Shown one piece after another: positions 18,282-27,459 of a stretch of DNA of 64,000 nucleotides. The position numbers were made by a program, and so were the translations under genes. The notes under the pieces were generated by a model that had not been told where the DNA came from, ran no database searches, and saw nothing but the letters and a program-made list of their open reading frames with translations. This DNA comes from Arenimonas fontis (GTDB lineage Bacteria > Pseudomonadota > Gammaproteobacteria > Xanthomonadales > Xanthomonadaceae). The stretch is taken from NCBI RefSeq assembly GCF_008386465.1, contig NZ_VUOD01000003.1, positions 298,100 to 362,099 of the forward strand, in the 5' to 3' direction. Position 1 is the stretch's first letter. Each line of letters begins with the position of its first letter.

Positions 18282-20108
18282 TTATGCGCCCGGCCTCGCC
18301 GCCACGGGCTGAAGCGAACAGACCAGGGCGCCGGGGCCGGCGTGCGCGCCGATCGCCGAGCCGGTTTCCAGCAGCCAGCCTTCGGCGATGTCCAGCCGAT
18401 CGCACAGGGCGGCCAGCAAGGCTTCGCCGTCGGCCGGCGCGTCGCAATGGCCGACGATGGCGCGGTAGCGCTGCCCGTGCCGACAGCGTCTGGCCACGTA
18501 GGCGGCGAAACGTTCCGGAATGCGGGCACGGCCGAACAGGCCGCCGACCACCTTCAGCCGGCCGTCGTCGCGGATCCGCGCCATCGGCGTCAGGCCGAGC
18601 CATTCCGCCAGCGGGCCGGCCCAGGCCGGCACCCGGCCGCCGCGCACGGCGTGGCGCACGTCGCGGGCCAGGGCCCAGGTGCGGGTCAGGGGTTTGAGCC
18701 TGGACAGTTCGGCCAGGATCTCCGTCGCCTCGGCGCCGGCCGCCGCCAGTTCGGCGGCGCGCAGCACCAGCAGGCCCTGGCCGCAGGAGGCGTTGCCGGT
18801 GTCGAACACGTGCGCCCGCGCCGGGTCGGTGCGCTGCGCCGCGGCCTCGCCGGCCTGCAGGGTGCCCGACACCGCCCGCGACAGGCCGACGTAGACCAGA
18901 TGCGGATGGTGCGACAACAGGAACTCGAACTGCCGGCGGAAATCGCCTGGCGGCGGCTGGCTGGTACGCGGCAGCAGCGGTTCCCGGCGCAGCATTTCGT
19001 AGAAGGCGGCGGTGGACAGCCCGACCTTGTCGAGGTAATCGCGTTCTCCGAAGTTCACCCGCGCCGGCACCATGTGGATGTTGTAGCGCTGCATCAGCGC
19101 CTCGGGCAGGTCGGCCGCGCTGTCGGTGATCACCGCCACGCCGACCGCGCCGGCGGCGGTCCGGGCCTGGGCCTGCATGTCGTCGGCCTTGGCGCCCTCG
19201 ACGCGGCCGAAGCCGGCGGCCAGTTCGAACAGCGCGCCCGGATCGGCCACATGCGCATGCAGGCGCAGGCGGCGGCGATTGCCCGCCAGCACGACGCAGG
19301 AAGCCCCCATCGCTGTCACGGCCGCGCGCAGGGCGGCGCGGTCCATGTCCTCGCCCACCAGCAGGCATTCGCTGCACCAGCGGTGGTCCGGGTCGCCGTC
19401 GGCGAGTTCGCCGTGCGCCTCGGCCGCTTCCAGCCCGGCCGGGCCCTCGTCGGCTACACCGGCGGCGTCCACGGCGCCGGAGGCGATGAAGTCCTGGATG
19501 CCTTCGAGCAGATCCACGAAGCCCTGGGCGCCGGCATCCACTACACCGACCCTGGCCAGCACCGGCAATTGCCGCGGCGTGTCCGCCAGCGCCTGGCGGC
19601 TGCGCTCCAGGGCGCGCCGGAACCAGTCACCCGGATTGCCGGCCGGACCGGCGTCCAGACCCTCGGCGAAGGCGCCGATGACGCTGAGGATGGTGCCCTC
19701 GCGTGGCTCCGACAGGGCCTGTCGGGCGGAAGCGGCGCCGGCCCGAACGGCTTGCGCCAGGGCCGCGGCATCCAGGGCGCGGGCATTGCCCGCCGCCTCG
19801 GCGACGCCGGCGAGGAACTGGGCCAAGATGGCCCCGGAGTTGCCGCGGGCGCCGTCCACCGCATCTTCGCCCACCCGTTGCAGCAGCTCGCCGACGCCCC
19901 GGCTGCGCCGGCTGAGGGCGCCGGCCAGCACACCGCCCAGGGTGAAGGCCAGGTTGCTACCGGTGTCGCCGTCGGGCACCGGAAAGACATTGATGCGATC
20001 GAGCGTTTCCCGCCGGGCGATGACCCTGCGGGCGCCCGCGATGAGGGCTCGGCGCAGGGCGGGGCCGCGGACCAGGGGGCGGCTGGGTTCGGACGCGGCA
20101 GTGCTCAT
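18282..20108 (-). CDS. DAK2-DegV fusion protein, fatty-acid-kinase-like (FakA+FakB)
   Basis: 608 residues. Residues about 15-200 are a DAK2/DhaL kinase domain (INVFPVPDGDTGSNLAFTLG, ARGNSGAILAQF). A middle domain resembles the FakA C-terminal region. Residues about 320-608 are a DegV/FakB lipid-binding domain (VAVITDSAADLP, VYVGLSRAVSGTLQ, FDTGNASCGQG). In Firmicutes, FakA and FakB are separate and phosphorylate exogenous fatty acids to acyl-phosphate. Here one chain carries both. The neighbouring plsY uses acyl-phosphate as its donor and starts 7 bp downstream, so a joint role in lipid uptake is a reasonable inference. The start at 20108 (MSTAASEPSRP) is chosen over an upstream Met at 20168. 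Confidence 0.87.
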   Translation of the reverse strand: MSTAASEPSRPLVRGPALRRALIAGARRVIARRETLDRINVFPVPDGDTGSNLAFTLGGVLAGALSRRSRGVGELLQRVGEDAVDGARGNSGAILAQFLAGVAEAAGNARALDAAALAQAVRAGAASARQALSEPREGTILSVIGAFAEGLDAGPAGNPGDWFRRALERSRQALADTPRQLPVLARVGVVDAGAQGFVDLLEGIQDFIASGAVDAAGVADEGPAGLEAAEAHGELADGDPDHRWCSECLLVGEDMDRAALRAAVTAMGASCVVLAGNRRRLRLHAHVADPGALFELAAGFGRVEGAKADDMQAQARTAAGAVGVAVITDSAADLPEALMQRYNIHMVPARVNFGERDYLDKVGLSTAAFYEMLRREPLLPRTSQPPPGDFRRQFEFLLSHHPHLVYVGLSRAVSGTLQAGEAAAQRTDPARAHVFDTGNASCGQGLLVLRAAELAAAGAEATEILAELSRLKPLTRTWALARDVRHAVRGGRVPAWAGPLAEWLGLTPMARIRDDGRLKVVGGLFGRARIPERFAAYVARRCRHGQRYRAIVGHCDAPADGEALLAALCDRLDIAEGWLLETGSAIGAHAGPGALVCSLQPVAARPGA

Positions 20109-20249
20109 GGGCCGCCGGAGTCTGCCCGAACCGGCGCCGGGCTGGCCATGCTGCATTGCCGCATACAACGGTGCCGGGCGGGCGTATCATCGGCCTGCCC
20201 TCCGTTGCCAGTCTGGCGCTCACGGCCAGGTCACCGTTTTCAGGCCCGC

Positions 20250-20501
20250 ATGTACCGGATTCCCCTCCTGCTCAGCCTGCTCCTGCTCATCGGCCCGGCC
20301 TGGGCCGAGGAGAGCGTGGCCGATCCCGGCCGCAAGCCCGCGTGCCCGCAGGCCGAGCAGGCCAACGGCGACGAGGCCGGCAAGGACGCCCACCCGGGAT
20401 CCGGCCGGCCCGGCGATGCCGCCCCGGTGCGGCCGCGCGCCTCGTCCGCCGGCCGCTCCGGGCCACGCTGGCACAGCCTGCTGCCTGGCATGATGCGCTG
20501 A
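20250..20501 (+). CDS. small secreted protein of unknown function
   Basis: 83 residues with a textbook signal peptide (MYRIPLLLSLLLLIGPAWA, cut after AWA) and a low-complexity hydrophilic mature part rich in Gly, Ala, Pro and Asp. Two cysteines are present, one of them in KPACPQAEQ. No family recognised. It is divergent from the DAK2-DegV gene and 43 bp upstream of mtfA. Confidence 0.6.
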   Translation: MYRIPLLLSLLLLIGPAWAEESVADPGRKPACPQAEQANGDEAGKDAHPGSGRPGDAAPVRPRASSAGRSGPRWHSLLPGMMR

Positions 20502-20544
20502 GCGGGGGCTTGCCCCGCACCGGCTGTGCCCGCACCCTGCGGGC

Positions 20545-21318
20545 ATGTTCTCCCTGCTGCGACACTTCCGCTCGCGTCCGGCTCCCGAACTGCCGGCCGA
20601 CCGCGCCGCCGACCTGGCCCGCGACCTGCCCTGGCTGGCGCGGCTGAGGCCGGAACGCCGGCAGCGCCTGCTGGCCTTGACGGCCCGTTTCCTTGCCGAG
20701 AAGACCATCACGCCGGTGCAGGGCCTGAGCCTGTCGCCGCGGCAACAGGCCATGATCGCCGCCCTCGGCTGCCTGCCGCTGATCGAGTTCGGCGCCGAGG
20801 GCCTGCACGGCTGGTCGCAGGTGCTGGTCTACCCGGGCGCCTTCCGGGCCCATCGCAGCCACCACGACGCCGACACCGGCGTGGTCACCGAATGGGAAGA
20901 CGAGCTCAGCGGCGAGGCCTGGGAGCAGGGGCCGCTGGTGCTGAGCTGGGACGACCTGCTGGCCGATCTGGCCGAGCCCGAGGCCGGCTACCAGCTGGCG
21001 GTGCACGAGATGGCGCACAAGCTCGACGCCCTGGACGGCGCGATGGACGGCACGCCGCCCCTGCCCGCCGCCTGGCAGCGGCAGTGGGCGCGCGACTTCC
21101 AGGCGGCGTACGACAGCTTCCGCGCGCGCGTGCAGGCCGGGGAGGAGACGGCCATGGACGCCTATGCGGCGGAAGCGCCTGAGGAATTCTTCGCCGTCGC
21201 CAGCGAATACCACTTCTCGGCGCCGGCGCTGCTTTCGGCGGAAATGCCCGCCGTCGCCGACCACCTTCTCCGCCTCTACGGCCCTTCGCCGATTCCCGGG
21301 GGGAAGGAAACTCAATAG
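20545..21318 (+). CDS. mtfA: MtfA-like zinc peptidase (M90 family)
   Basis: 257 residues. The zinc signature is HEMAHKLDALDG near residue 154, with a downstream EEFFAVASEYHF that supplies the third ligand Glu. VLVYPGAF and VLSWDDL are also family features. E. coli MtfA binds the Mlc repressor and so affects glucose PTS expression, and it has aminopeptidase activity. Whether that regulatory role applies here is unknown. Its 3' end overlaps the phoQ 3' end by 7 bp in convergent orientation. Confidence 0.88.
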   Translation: MFSLLRHFRSRPAPELPADRAADLARDLPWLARLRPERRQRLLALTARFLAEKTITPVQGLSLSPRQQAMIAALGCLPLIEFGAEGLHGWSQVLVYPGAFRAHRSHHDADTGVVTEWEDELSGEAWEQGPLVLSWDDLLADLAEPEAGYQLAVHEMAHKLDALDGAMDGTPPLPAAWQRQWARDFQAAYDSFRARVQAGEETAMDAYAAEAPEEFFAVASEYHFSAPALLSAEMPAVADHLLRLYGPSPIPGGKETQ

Positions 21319-22697
21319 GCGGGCGGGAAGCTGACCTGGAAGCGGGCGCCACCGAGCTCGGGGGCGCGGCCAACCTCCAGTTCCCCGCGGTAGGCGGCGA
21401 CGATGTCCTGGACGATGGACAGACCGATGCCGTGACCCTGCACGCGCTCGTCGCCGCGCACGCCGCGTTGCAACACCCGCTCGACGTTCTCCGGGGCGAT
21501 GCCGGGTCCGTCGTCCTCGACCGTGATGCGGACGCCGGGGCGGCGGCTGCCGACCGCGGGCAGCACCGCCACGGTCAGCAGCACGCGCCTGCAGGCCCAC
21601 TTGAAGGCGTTCTCCAGCAGGTTGCCGAGCAACTCCTGCAGGTCGCCCAGTTCGCCATGGAAACGCGCCTCGGGGTCGATCTCGAATTCGCACAGCACGC
21701 CCTTGTCGGCGTATACCTTTTCCAGGCCGGCGACTATTTCCTCGGCCCGCTGCGCGATCTCGATCGGTGCCGCGTACAGGCTGTGGCCGCTGCGGGCCGC
21801 CCGCGAAAGCTGGTAGCTGACGATTTCGTTCATGCGCTGCACCTGGGCCTGGACCTCGGCGCGCAGTTCGGCGCAACCGGCGTCGGCATCGAGCCGCGAA
21901 CGCAGCACCGCCAGCGGTGTCTTCAGGCTGTGCGCCAGGTCCGACAGCGTGTTGCGGCTGCGCTCCAGATGGCTGCGCTCGCTTTCGATCAGGTTGTTGA
22001 TGGCCTCGGCCAGCGGCTCCAGCTCGCGCGGATGGCGGCCGGACAGGCGTTGGCTCAGGCCCTTGCGCACGCGATCCAGTTCCCGCTCGACATGCACCAG
22101 CGGCCACAGGCTCCAGCGCAGCACCAGGGTCTGCACCAGCAATAGCACCAGCGCCGCCAGCGCCAGGTAGCCCCAGAGCGCACGCCGGTAAACGTTCACC
22201 TGCTCCTGCACCTGGGCGGCGTCCTCGTAGACGCTGAAGGTGAGCGGGTAGTCGCCGGCGAGCTCCCAGATCACGCCGATGGAATACACATAGACCGAGT
22301 TCTCCATGCCGTAGGCATCGACGATGCGCAGCGGCCCTTCGAAGCTGCTTTCGCCCGGCGCGAGGAAAGGCACCGGCGGCAGCGAGCGGCCCAGGGCCGA
22401 GGCCGACTCCCAGCGCAGGCCTTCGCCGCGCACGGTGGCGTACAGGCCCGATCCCGGACGCAGGAAGCGGTGGTCGGGCGGAACCTCGGGTGAGATGAAG
22501 GCGCGGCTGCGGTCCAGTTCGCTTTCAGCCAGATAACCCTCGGCCAGGGCGGCCAGGCGGTCGCGCAGGGCGTTCTGCGCGGTGTCCACGAAGGCGCGGT
22601 CGAGCGCGTAGCCGGTACCGCCCAGAAAGGCCACCAGCGCCACGCTGGCGGCCGCCAGCTGGCGGGCCTGCAGCGAAAGCGTGCGCCAGGCCCGCAA
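21312..22697 (-). CDS. phoQ: sensor histidine kinase, PhoQ-like
   Basis: 461 residues: a membrane segment near 15-33, a periplasmic sensor domain (about 35-170) containing acidic and aromatic patches, a second membrane segment (about 172-195), then a HAMP-like stretch, H-box LAHSLKTPLAVLRSRL, NLLENAFKWA, EDDGPGIAP and HGIGLSIV. The LAHSLKTPLAVL box and the loose N-box are typical of PhoQ. It starts 3 bp after the phoP stop, in an operon with it. PhoQ senses divalent cations, acidic pH and antimicrobial peptides in relatives. Confidence 0.88.
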   Translation of the reverse strand: MRAWRTLSLQARQLAAASVALVAFLGGTGYALDRAFVDTAQNALRDRLAALAEGYLAESELDRSRAFISPEVPPDHRFLRPGSGLYATVRGEGLRWESASALGRSLPPVPFLAPGESSFEGPLRIVDAYGMENSVYVYSIGVIWELAGDYPLTFSVYEDAAQVQEQVNVYRRALWGYLALAALVLLLVQTLVLRWSLWPLVHVERELDRVRKGLSQRLSGRHPRELEPLAEAINNLIESERSHLERSRNTLSDLAHSLKTPLAVLRSRLDADAGCAELRAEVQAQVQRMNEIVSYQLSRAARSGHSLYAAPIEIAQRAEEIVAGLEKVYADKGVLCEFEIDPEARFHGELGDLQELLGNLLENAFKWACRRVLLTVAVLPAVGSRRPGVRITVEDDGPGIAPENVERVLQRGVRGDERVQGHGIGLSIVQDIVAAYRGELEVGRAPELGGARFQVSFPPAY

Positions 22698-22700
22698 GGT

Positions 22701-23381
22701 TTACTCGTTGCGCGGAATGGCGAAGCGGTAGCCGCGACCGCGCACCGTCTCGATCGGCTTGAGCACGCCGTCCGGGTCCAGCTTCTTGCGCAGGCGACCG
22801 ATGAAGACCTCCAGCACGTTGGAGTCGCGGTCGAAATCCTGCTGATAGATGTGCTCGGTCAGGTCGGCCTTGGAGACCAGCTCGCCGGCGTGCAGCATCA
22901 GGTACTCCAGCACCTTGTACTCGTAGCTGGTCAGGTCCACCGCCTGGCCGTTGACCGCGACCGTCTGCGCGGACAGGTCCAGGCGCACGGGGCCGCAATC
23001 CAGCACCGGCTTGCTCCAGCCGGCGGCGCGACGCAGGAGCGCATTCATGCGCGCCAGCAGCTCTTCCACGTGGAAGGGCTTGACCAGATAGTCGTCGGCG
23101 CCGGATTTCAGGCCCTCCACCTTGTCCTGCCAGCTGGAGCGGGCGGTGAGGATCAGGATCGGGAACTTCTGCCCGGCCTCGCGCAGGGCTTTCACCAGAT
23201 CCATGCCCGAGAGCTTGGGCAGGCCCAGGTCGATCACGGCGATGTCGAAGGGAACTTCGCGACCGTGGTACAGGCCTTCCTCGCCGTCGGCGGCGGTGTC
23301 CACGGCGAAGCCTTCGCGCTTGAGGCGCGCGGCCAGGGTCTCACGCAGGGGGGCTTCGTCCTCGACCAGCAGTACGCGCAT
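22701..23381 (-). CDS. phoP: response regulator, PhoP-like (OmpR family)
   Basis: 226 residues: receiver domain with VEDEAPLRETL, phospho-Asp in IAVIDLGLPKLSG, and YLVKPFHVEEL, then an OmpR-type winged helix (LTSYEYKVLEYLMLHAGELV, FIGRLRKKLDPDG, TVRGRGYRFAIP). It is transcribed with phoQ downstream and a PepSY-like protein upstream, an arrangement typical of the PhoPQ locus in Xanthomonas relatives. It controls envelope and stress genes in that group. Confidence 0.92.
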   Translation of the reverse strand: MRVLLVEDEAPLRETLAARLKREGFAVDTAADGEEGLYHGREVPFDIAVIDLGLPKLSGMDLVKALREAGQKFPILILTARSSWQDKVEGLKSGADDYLVKPFHVEELLARMNALLRRAAGWSKPVLDCGPVRLDLSAQTVAVNGQAVDLTSYEYKVLEYLMLHAGELVSKADLTEHIYQQDFDRDSNVLEVFIGRLRKKLDPDGVLKPIETVRGRGYRFAIPRNE

Positions 23382-23422
23382 GTCGTCTCCTTCGAAAGGG
23401 GCGGCCCGCGCGGGGCCGGGAA

Positions 23423-23893
23423 TCAGTCGTCGCGGCGGCGGGGCTCCGGGCGGGAAGGCGGCGGCACCCGCACGCCGTCACCGGTCGTCGCGGCCTCCGC
23501 ACCGTGTCGGGGCAGGGCCCGGACCTGGTCCCGTTCGCGCTGCATGGCCTCCCGGGCGCGCATGCGCTCCCGCAGCAGACTGCCGGATCGCGGGTATTCG
23601 TCCGGAAGCCCCGGCTGCGCGCGCGCTCTGCCGCCGTCACGCTCGGGCTCGCGCGGTGCGTCGATCACCCGCACCCGCCCTTCCGGGGTCAGCACCTTGA
23701 GGCGGTAGGTTTCGCGATCGCCGCGACGCATCGGCTGGGCCTGCAACACCCGGCCGCCGTCGCGCTCGACCTGGCGGACCCTGTCGCCGGCGTCCTCGCG
23801 CAGGGCGGCGCGCCGGGCGTCGTCCTCGGCCACGGCCTGGCCGCACACGGCCAGCGCAGCAATCAGGACCAAGGGGCGGAAGGCAGCGGACAT
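23423..23893 (-). CDS. exported PepSY-like protein upstream of phoPQ
   Basis: 156 residues with a signal peptide (FRPLVLIAALAVCGQAVAED). A short PepSY-like core is visible: AGDRVRQVERDGGRVLQAQP followed by RETYRLKVLTPEGRVRVID. The rest is Arg/Pro-rich low complexity. It is the first gene of a probable three-gene operon with phoP (41 bp downstream) and phoQ. PepSY proteins are often periplasmic modulators next to sensor kinases; that role is inferred here. Confidence 0.7.
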   Translation of the reverse strand: MSAAFRPLVLIAALAVCGQAVAEDDARRAALREDAGDRVRQVERDGGRVLQAQPMRRGDRETYRLKVLTPEGRVRVIDAPREPERDGGRARAQPGLPDEYPRSGSLLRERMRAREAMQRERDQVRALPRHGAEAATTGDGVRVPPPSRPEPRRRDD

Positions 23894-24074
23894 CGGCGGG
23901 ATACTAGTCTTCGGGAAGGCGGCCGGCTAGCCGGGCCATGCGGGGCGCAGTCTGGTCCCCGGGCAGTGAATCCGGTCTGAATTCCAACCACATCAATCAC
24001 TTGCCGCTTCCCGGGTTCACCCGCCCCTCAGCAAGCCACCGGGGCGATCCTCGACTCCGGCTCTCGACTCCGGC

Positions 24075-24088
24075 CCCGGCTTGCCGGG
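24075..24088 (-). terminator. hairpin directly after the CtlX-like gene
   Basis: CCCGGC and GCCGGG (24075-24080 and 24083-24088) form a perfect 6-bp stem with a 2-base loop and touch the stop codon at 24089-24091. No strong T run is visible, so termination efficiency is uncertain. Confidence 0.4.
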
Positions 24089-24993
24089 TCAGAAGATCTC
24101 GGCGACGCAGCAGCGGAGCGAGCCGCCGGCCTTTTCGATCTCGTCCAGCGGCACCTCGGCCACGGCCAGGCCGGCGCGGGCCAGGATGGCGTGCTGATCG
24201 GGGCGCAGGGCGGCGGCGCCGGCGGCGCTGAACCAGGCCCGCCGCGGCGACAGGGCGATGCAGTTGCCGGCGAAGGCGGCCTTCTGGCCGGCGTCCAGCT
24301 CGATCACCGCCGGGGCGTAGAGCCCGGCCAGGGCGGCCGGCACCGCCGGGTCGGCGAAGCCGGCCGGGCACAGCACCAGGGCCTGCCCCGCCAGCACGCT
24401 CATCACCACATTGGTGTGGTACTCGCCCGGCGCCAGCTCGGAAACCAGGGTGGCCCGCAGGCCGAAGGCGGCGTGCATGGCGACGGCGCCGGCCTCGTCG
24501 CAGCGTTCGCTCAGGCCGCAGAAGCCGAGGCCACGGGCGCGGTCGATGACCAGGGCGCCGGTCAGCTCACAGATGCCGGGCTGCCCGCGCAGGTCCACCA
24601 CGTCGTAGCCCAGCACGCCGGTGAAGAAGGCGCGGATGTCGGCGCGCTCGGCCTCGCGCCGGCGTACCGGGTGGCGCATGTGGCCGATCACCAGCCGGCC
24701 CGGCGCGGTGCCGAAGACGTTGTTGGGGAACAGCCCGTCCGGCGCGGCCGGATCGCCGGGGAAGCAGGGCACCGGCAATTCCTCCGACAGCGCCGCCTGC
24801 AGGGCGCGGTGCTGGGCCAGGGCGCGCCGCGGATCCACGGCCGCGTTCATGGCCATGTAGGCGTTGTCGCGGGCCGACTGCTCGGCCAGGGCGAAGCCCT
24901 CGGGCGCGACCAGGAAGGCGGCCTTGGCACAGGCCGGCAGGTCGGCCGGCGCGCGGCGGAAGGCGTCGGCGAAGGCGGCGGGGTCGCGGGTGA

Positions 24994-24997
<4 letters not shown>
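24089..24997 (-). CDS. CtlX-like citrulline/arginine hydrolase (amidinotransferase fold)
   Basis: 302 residues of the guanidino-modifying superfamily. Visible motifs are GLFPNNVFGT (near 88), ICELTGALVIDR with the acidic catalytic residue (near 142), GEYHTNVVMSV with the catalytic His (near 196) and GGSLRCCVAEIF, where a C-terminal Cys would be the nucleophile. These match the 'citrulline utilization hydrolase / arginine-deiminase-related' group, not classic ArcA. It starts at GTG 24997, overlapping the dusA stop by 4 bp. The arginase at 5.0 kb may share substrates, but nothing in sequence links them. Confidence 0.82.
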
Positions 24998-26016
<1,019 letters not shown>

Positions 26017-26080
26017 GGGTCTCGCGGGCTCCGGATTGCCGGTGGATTCTCTGGGGTTTTTGGCTATTGCCTGATCCCGA

Positions 26081-26119
26081 GTGCTACATTCGGTGCTACG
26101 CAAGAAGGCTTGTAGCACC
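26081..26119. repeat. GTGCTAC repeats and inverted repeat upstream of the integrase (attL candidate region)
   Basis: GTGCTAC occurs at 26081-26087 and 26093-26099 and, inverted, at 26112-26118. GGTGCTAC (26092-26099) and GTAGCACC (26112-26119) form a perfect 8-bp inverted repeat with a 12-base spacer ending one base before the integrase ATG. Such repeats may be integrase arm sites, the core, or an operator limiting integrase expression. No ribosome binding site is visible before that ATG. Confidence 0.5.
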
Positions 26120-26120
26120 A

Positions 26121-27188
26121 ATGGGAACGATCACCGCGCGACGGCGGGCCGACGGCTCGACAGGATACACCGCACAGATCCGGCTCAAGCGCGACGGCAA
26201 GGTCGTCCACTCGGAGGCCGAGACCTTCAGCTCCCGAGCCTTGGCCAAAGAATGGCTGAGCCGGCGCGAGGCTGCCCTGGAGGGCCAACGGGCCCGGGGA
26301 GAACCCGTCGGTCGCCGCGTGACCCTGGGCGAGCTCGTGGCCTGGTACGAGCAGCGAGAGCGCGCCGACCAACCCTGGGGAAGGTCCAAGCGGGCTGACT
26401 TGGCTAGACTCAAGGCTGGTTCCCTGAAAGATCGCAAGGTGGAGGACCTCTCCCGTCCGGACTTTATCGCCTATGTCGAGACCCGCCGCGCCGCCGGCGC
26501 CGGCCCGGCCACGGCCGGCAACGACATCATCTGGCTGCGCTCGGTCTTCAAGGCCGCAGCCGCCGTCCTGGGCGTACCCGTTCCGCTGGCAGCGCTCGAT
26601 GAGGCGGCCGAATATCTTCGCTCGGCCCGGGTCGTGGCCAAGTCCCGCAGCCGCGATCGCCGACTCACGGCTGACGAAGAGAAGCGGATCCTCGAGCACC
26701 TATCCAAACGTGACCGCCGTGGCGAGATCCCGATGACCGATATCGTCCAGTTCGCGCTACTGACCACCCGGCGTCAGGAAGAGATCACGCGCCTGCAGTG
26801 GGCCGATCTCAATCGGGACAAGGGAACGGCATTGCTTCGCGATGCGAAGCATCCTCGGCAGAAGATAGGTAACCACCGCACCTTCCGGATGCCGGCAGGC
26901 GCCTGGGAGATCATCGATCGGCAGCCGCGGATTACCCTTGAGGACGGGACAGAGGATCCGCGGGTGTTCCCATTCAACCCGAAGTCCATCGGTGCGGCTT
27001 TCACGCGAGCCGTGCGGTTCCTTGGGATCAACGATCTGCACTTCCACGACCTGCGACACGAAGCCACGAGCCGCCTATTCGAACGCGGCTATTCGATCCA
27101 GGAAGTGGCTCAGTTCTCGCTTCACGAGTCATGGGCGACACTGAAGCGGTACACGCACCTCAAGCCAGAGAACGTACCTGAGCGATAA
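26121..27188 (+). CDS. tyrosine recombinase / prophage integrase
   Basis: 355 residues. The N-terminal domain starts MGTITARRRADGSTGYTAQI, an arm-binding motif typical of dusA- and similar-site integrases. A core-binding domain spans about 70-165. In the catalytic domain visible residues are the first Arg in LLTTRRQEEITRLQW, HDLRHEATSRL (His-x-x-Arg) and a His/Tyr end, SLHESWATLKRYTHL, with the nucleophile Tyr. It catalyses integration and excision of the element. The start at 26121 is preferred over in-frame codons further upstream because the family starts here. Confidence 0.93.
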   Translation: MGTITARRRADGSTGYTAQIRLKRDGKVVHSEAETFSSRALAKEWLSRREAALEGQRARGEPVGRRVTLGELVAWYEQRERADQPWGRSKRADLARLKAGSLKDRKVEDLSRPDFIAYVETRRAAGAGPATAGNDIIWLRSVFKAAAAVLGVPVPLAALDEAAEYLRSARVVAKSRSRDRRLTADEEKRILEHLSKRDRRGEIPMTDIVQFALLTTRRQEEITRLQWADLNRDKGTALLRDAKHPRQKIGNHRTFRMPAGAWEIIDRQPRITLEDGTEDPRVFPFNPKSIGAAFTRAVRFLGINDLHFHDLRHEATSRLFERGYSIQEVAQFSLHESWATLKRYTHLKPENVPER

Positions 27189-27190
27189 GA

Positions 27191-27216
27191 GAAGGGCCCG
27201 CAATTGCGGTCCCTTC
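27191..27216 (+). terminator. hairpin terminator after the integrase
   Basis: GAAGGGCCCGCAA (27191-27203) pairs with TTGCGGTCCCTTC (27204-27216), 12 of 13 positions complementary, two bases after the integrase stop. The 243 bp from here to the acyltransferase start at 27460 show no convincing gene. Confidence 0.6.
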
Positions 27217-27459
27217 TGGTGGAGGCATCTCTATTTTAGATGCCCGTCTGCGTCTTGGGCTCCTAGAGCGCGGCACCTGCAGCAGCCGCCTGCGCCTGCC
27301 GCGGCGCAGGCCAAGCTCGAGCGGGCGCGCGTGGCGGCGCCGGCACGGCTGCTGCCGCACCTGGAACGGCGGTGGAAGGGGATCGGGGTCAACACCGGGC
27401 GGCGCAAGGACGGCCGACGGCGTGGGCCGGCTTCGGCCGCCCTCTGCGTTCACCCAGGG

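Noticed and set aside
26067..26120. Longer integrase start upstream of 26121
   Set aside because: It would read through the GTGCTAC repeats; the family begins with the MGTITARRRADG motif at 26121.
27331..27459. 43-codon N-terminal extension of the acyltransferase
   Set aside because: The acyltransferase domain starts normally at YRPEIDGLRA just after 27460; the extension is Arg/Gly-rich with no signal features.
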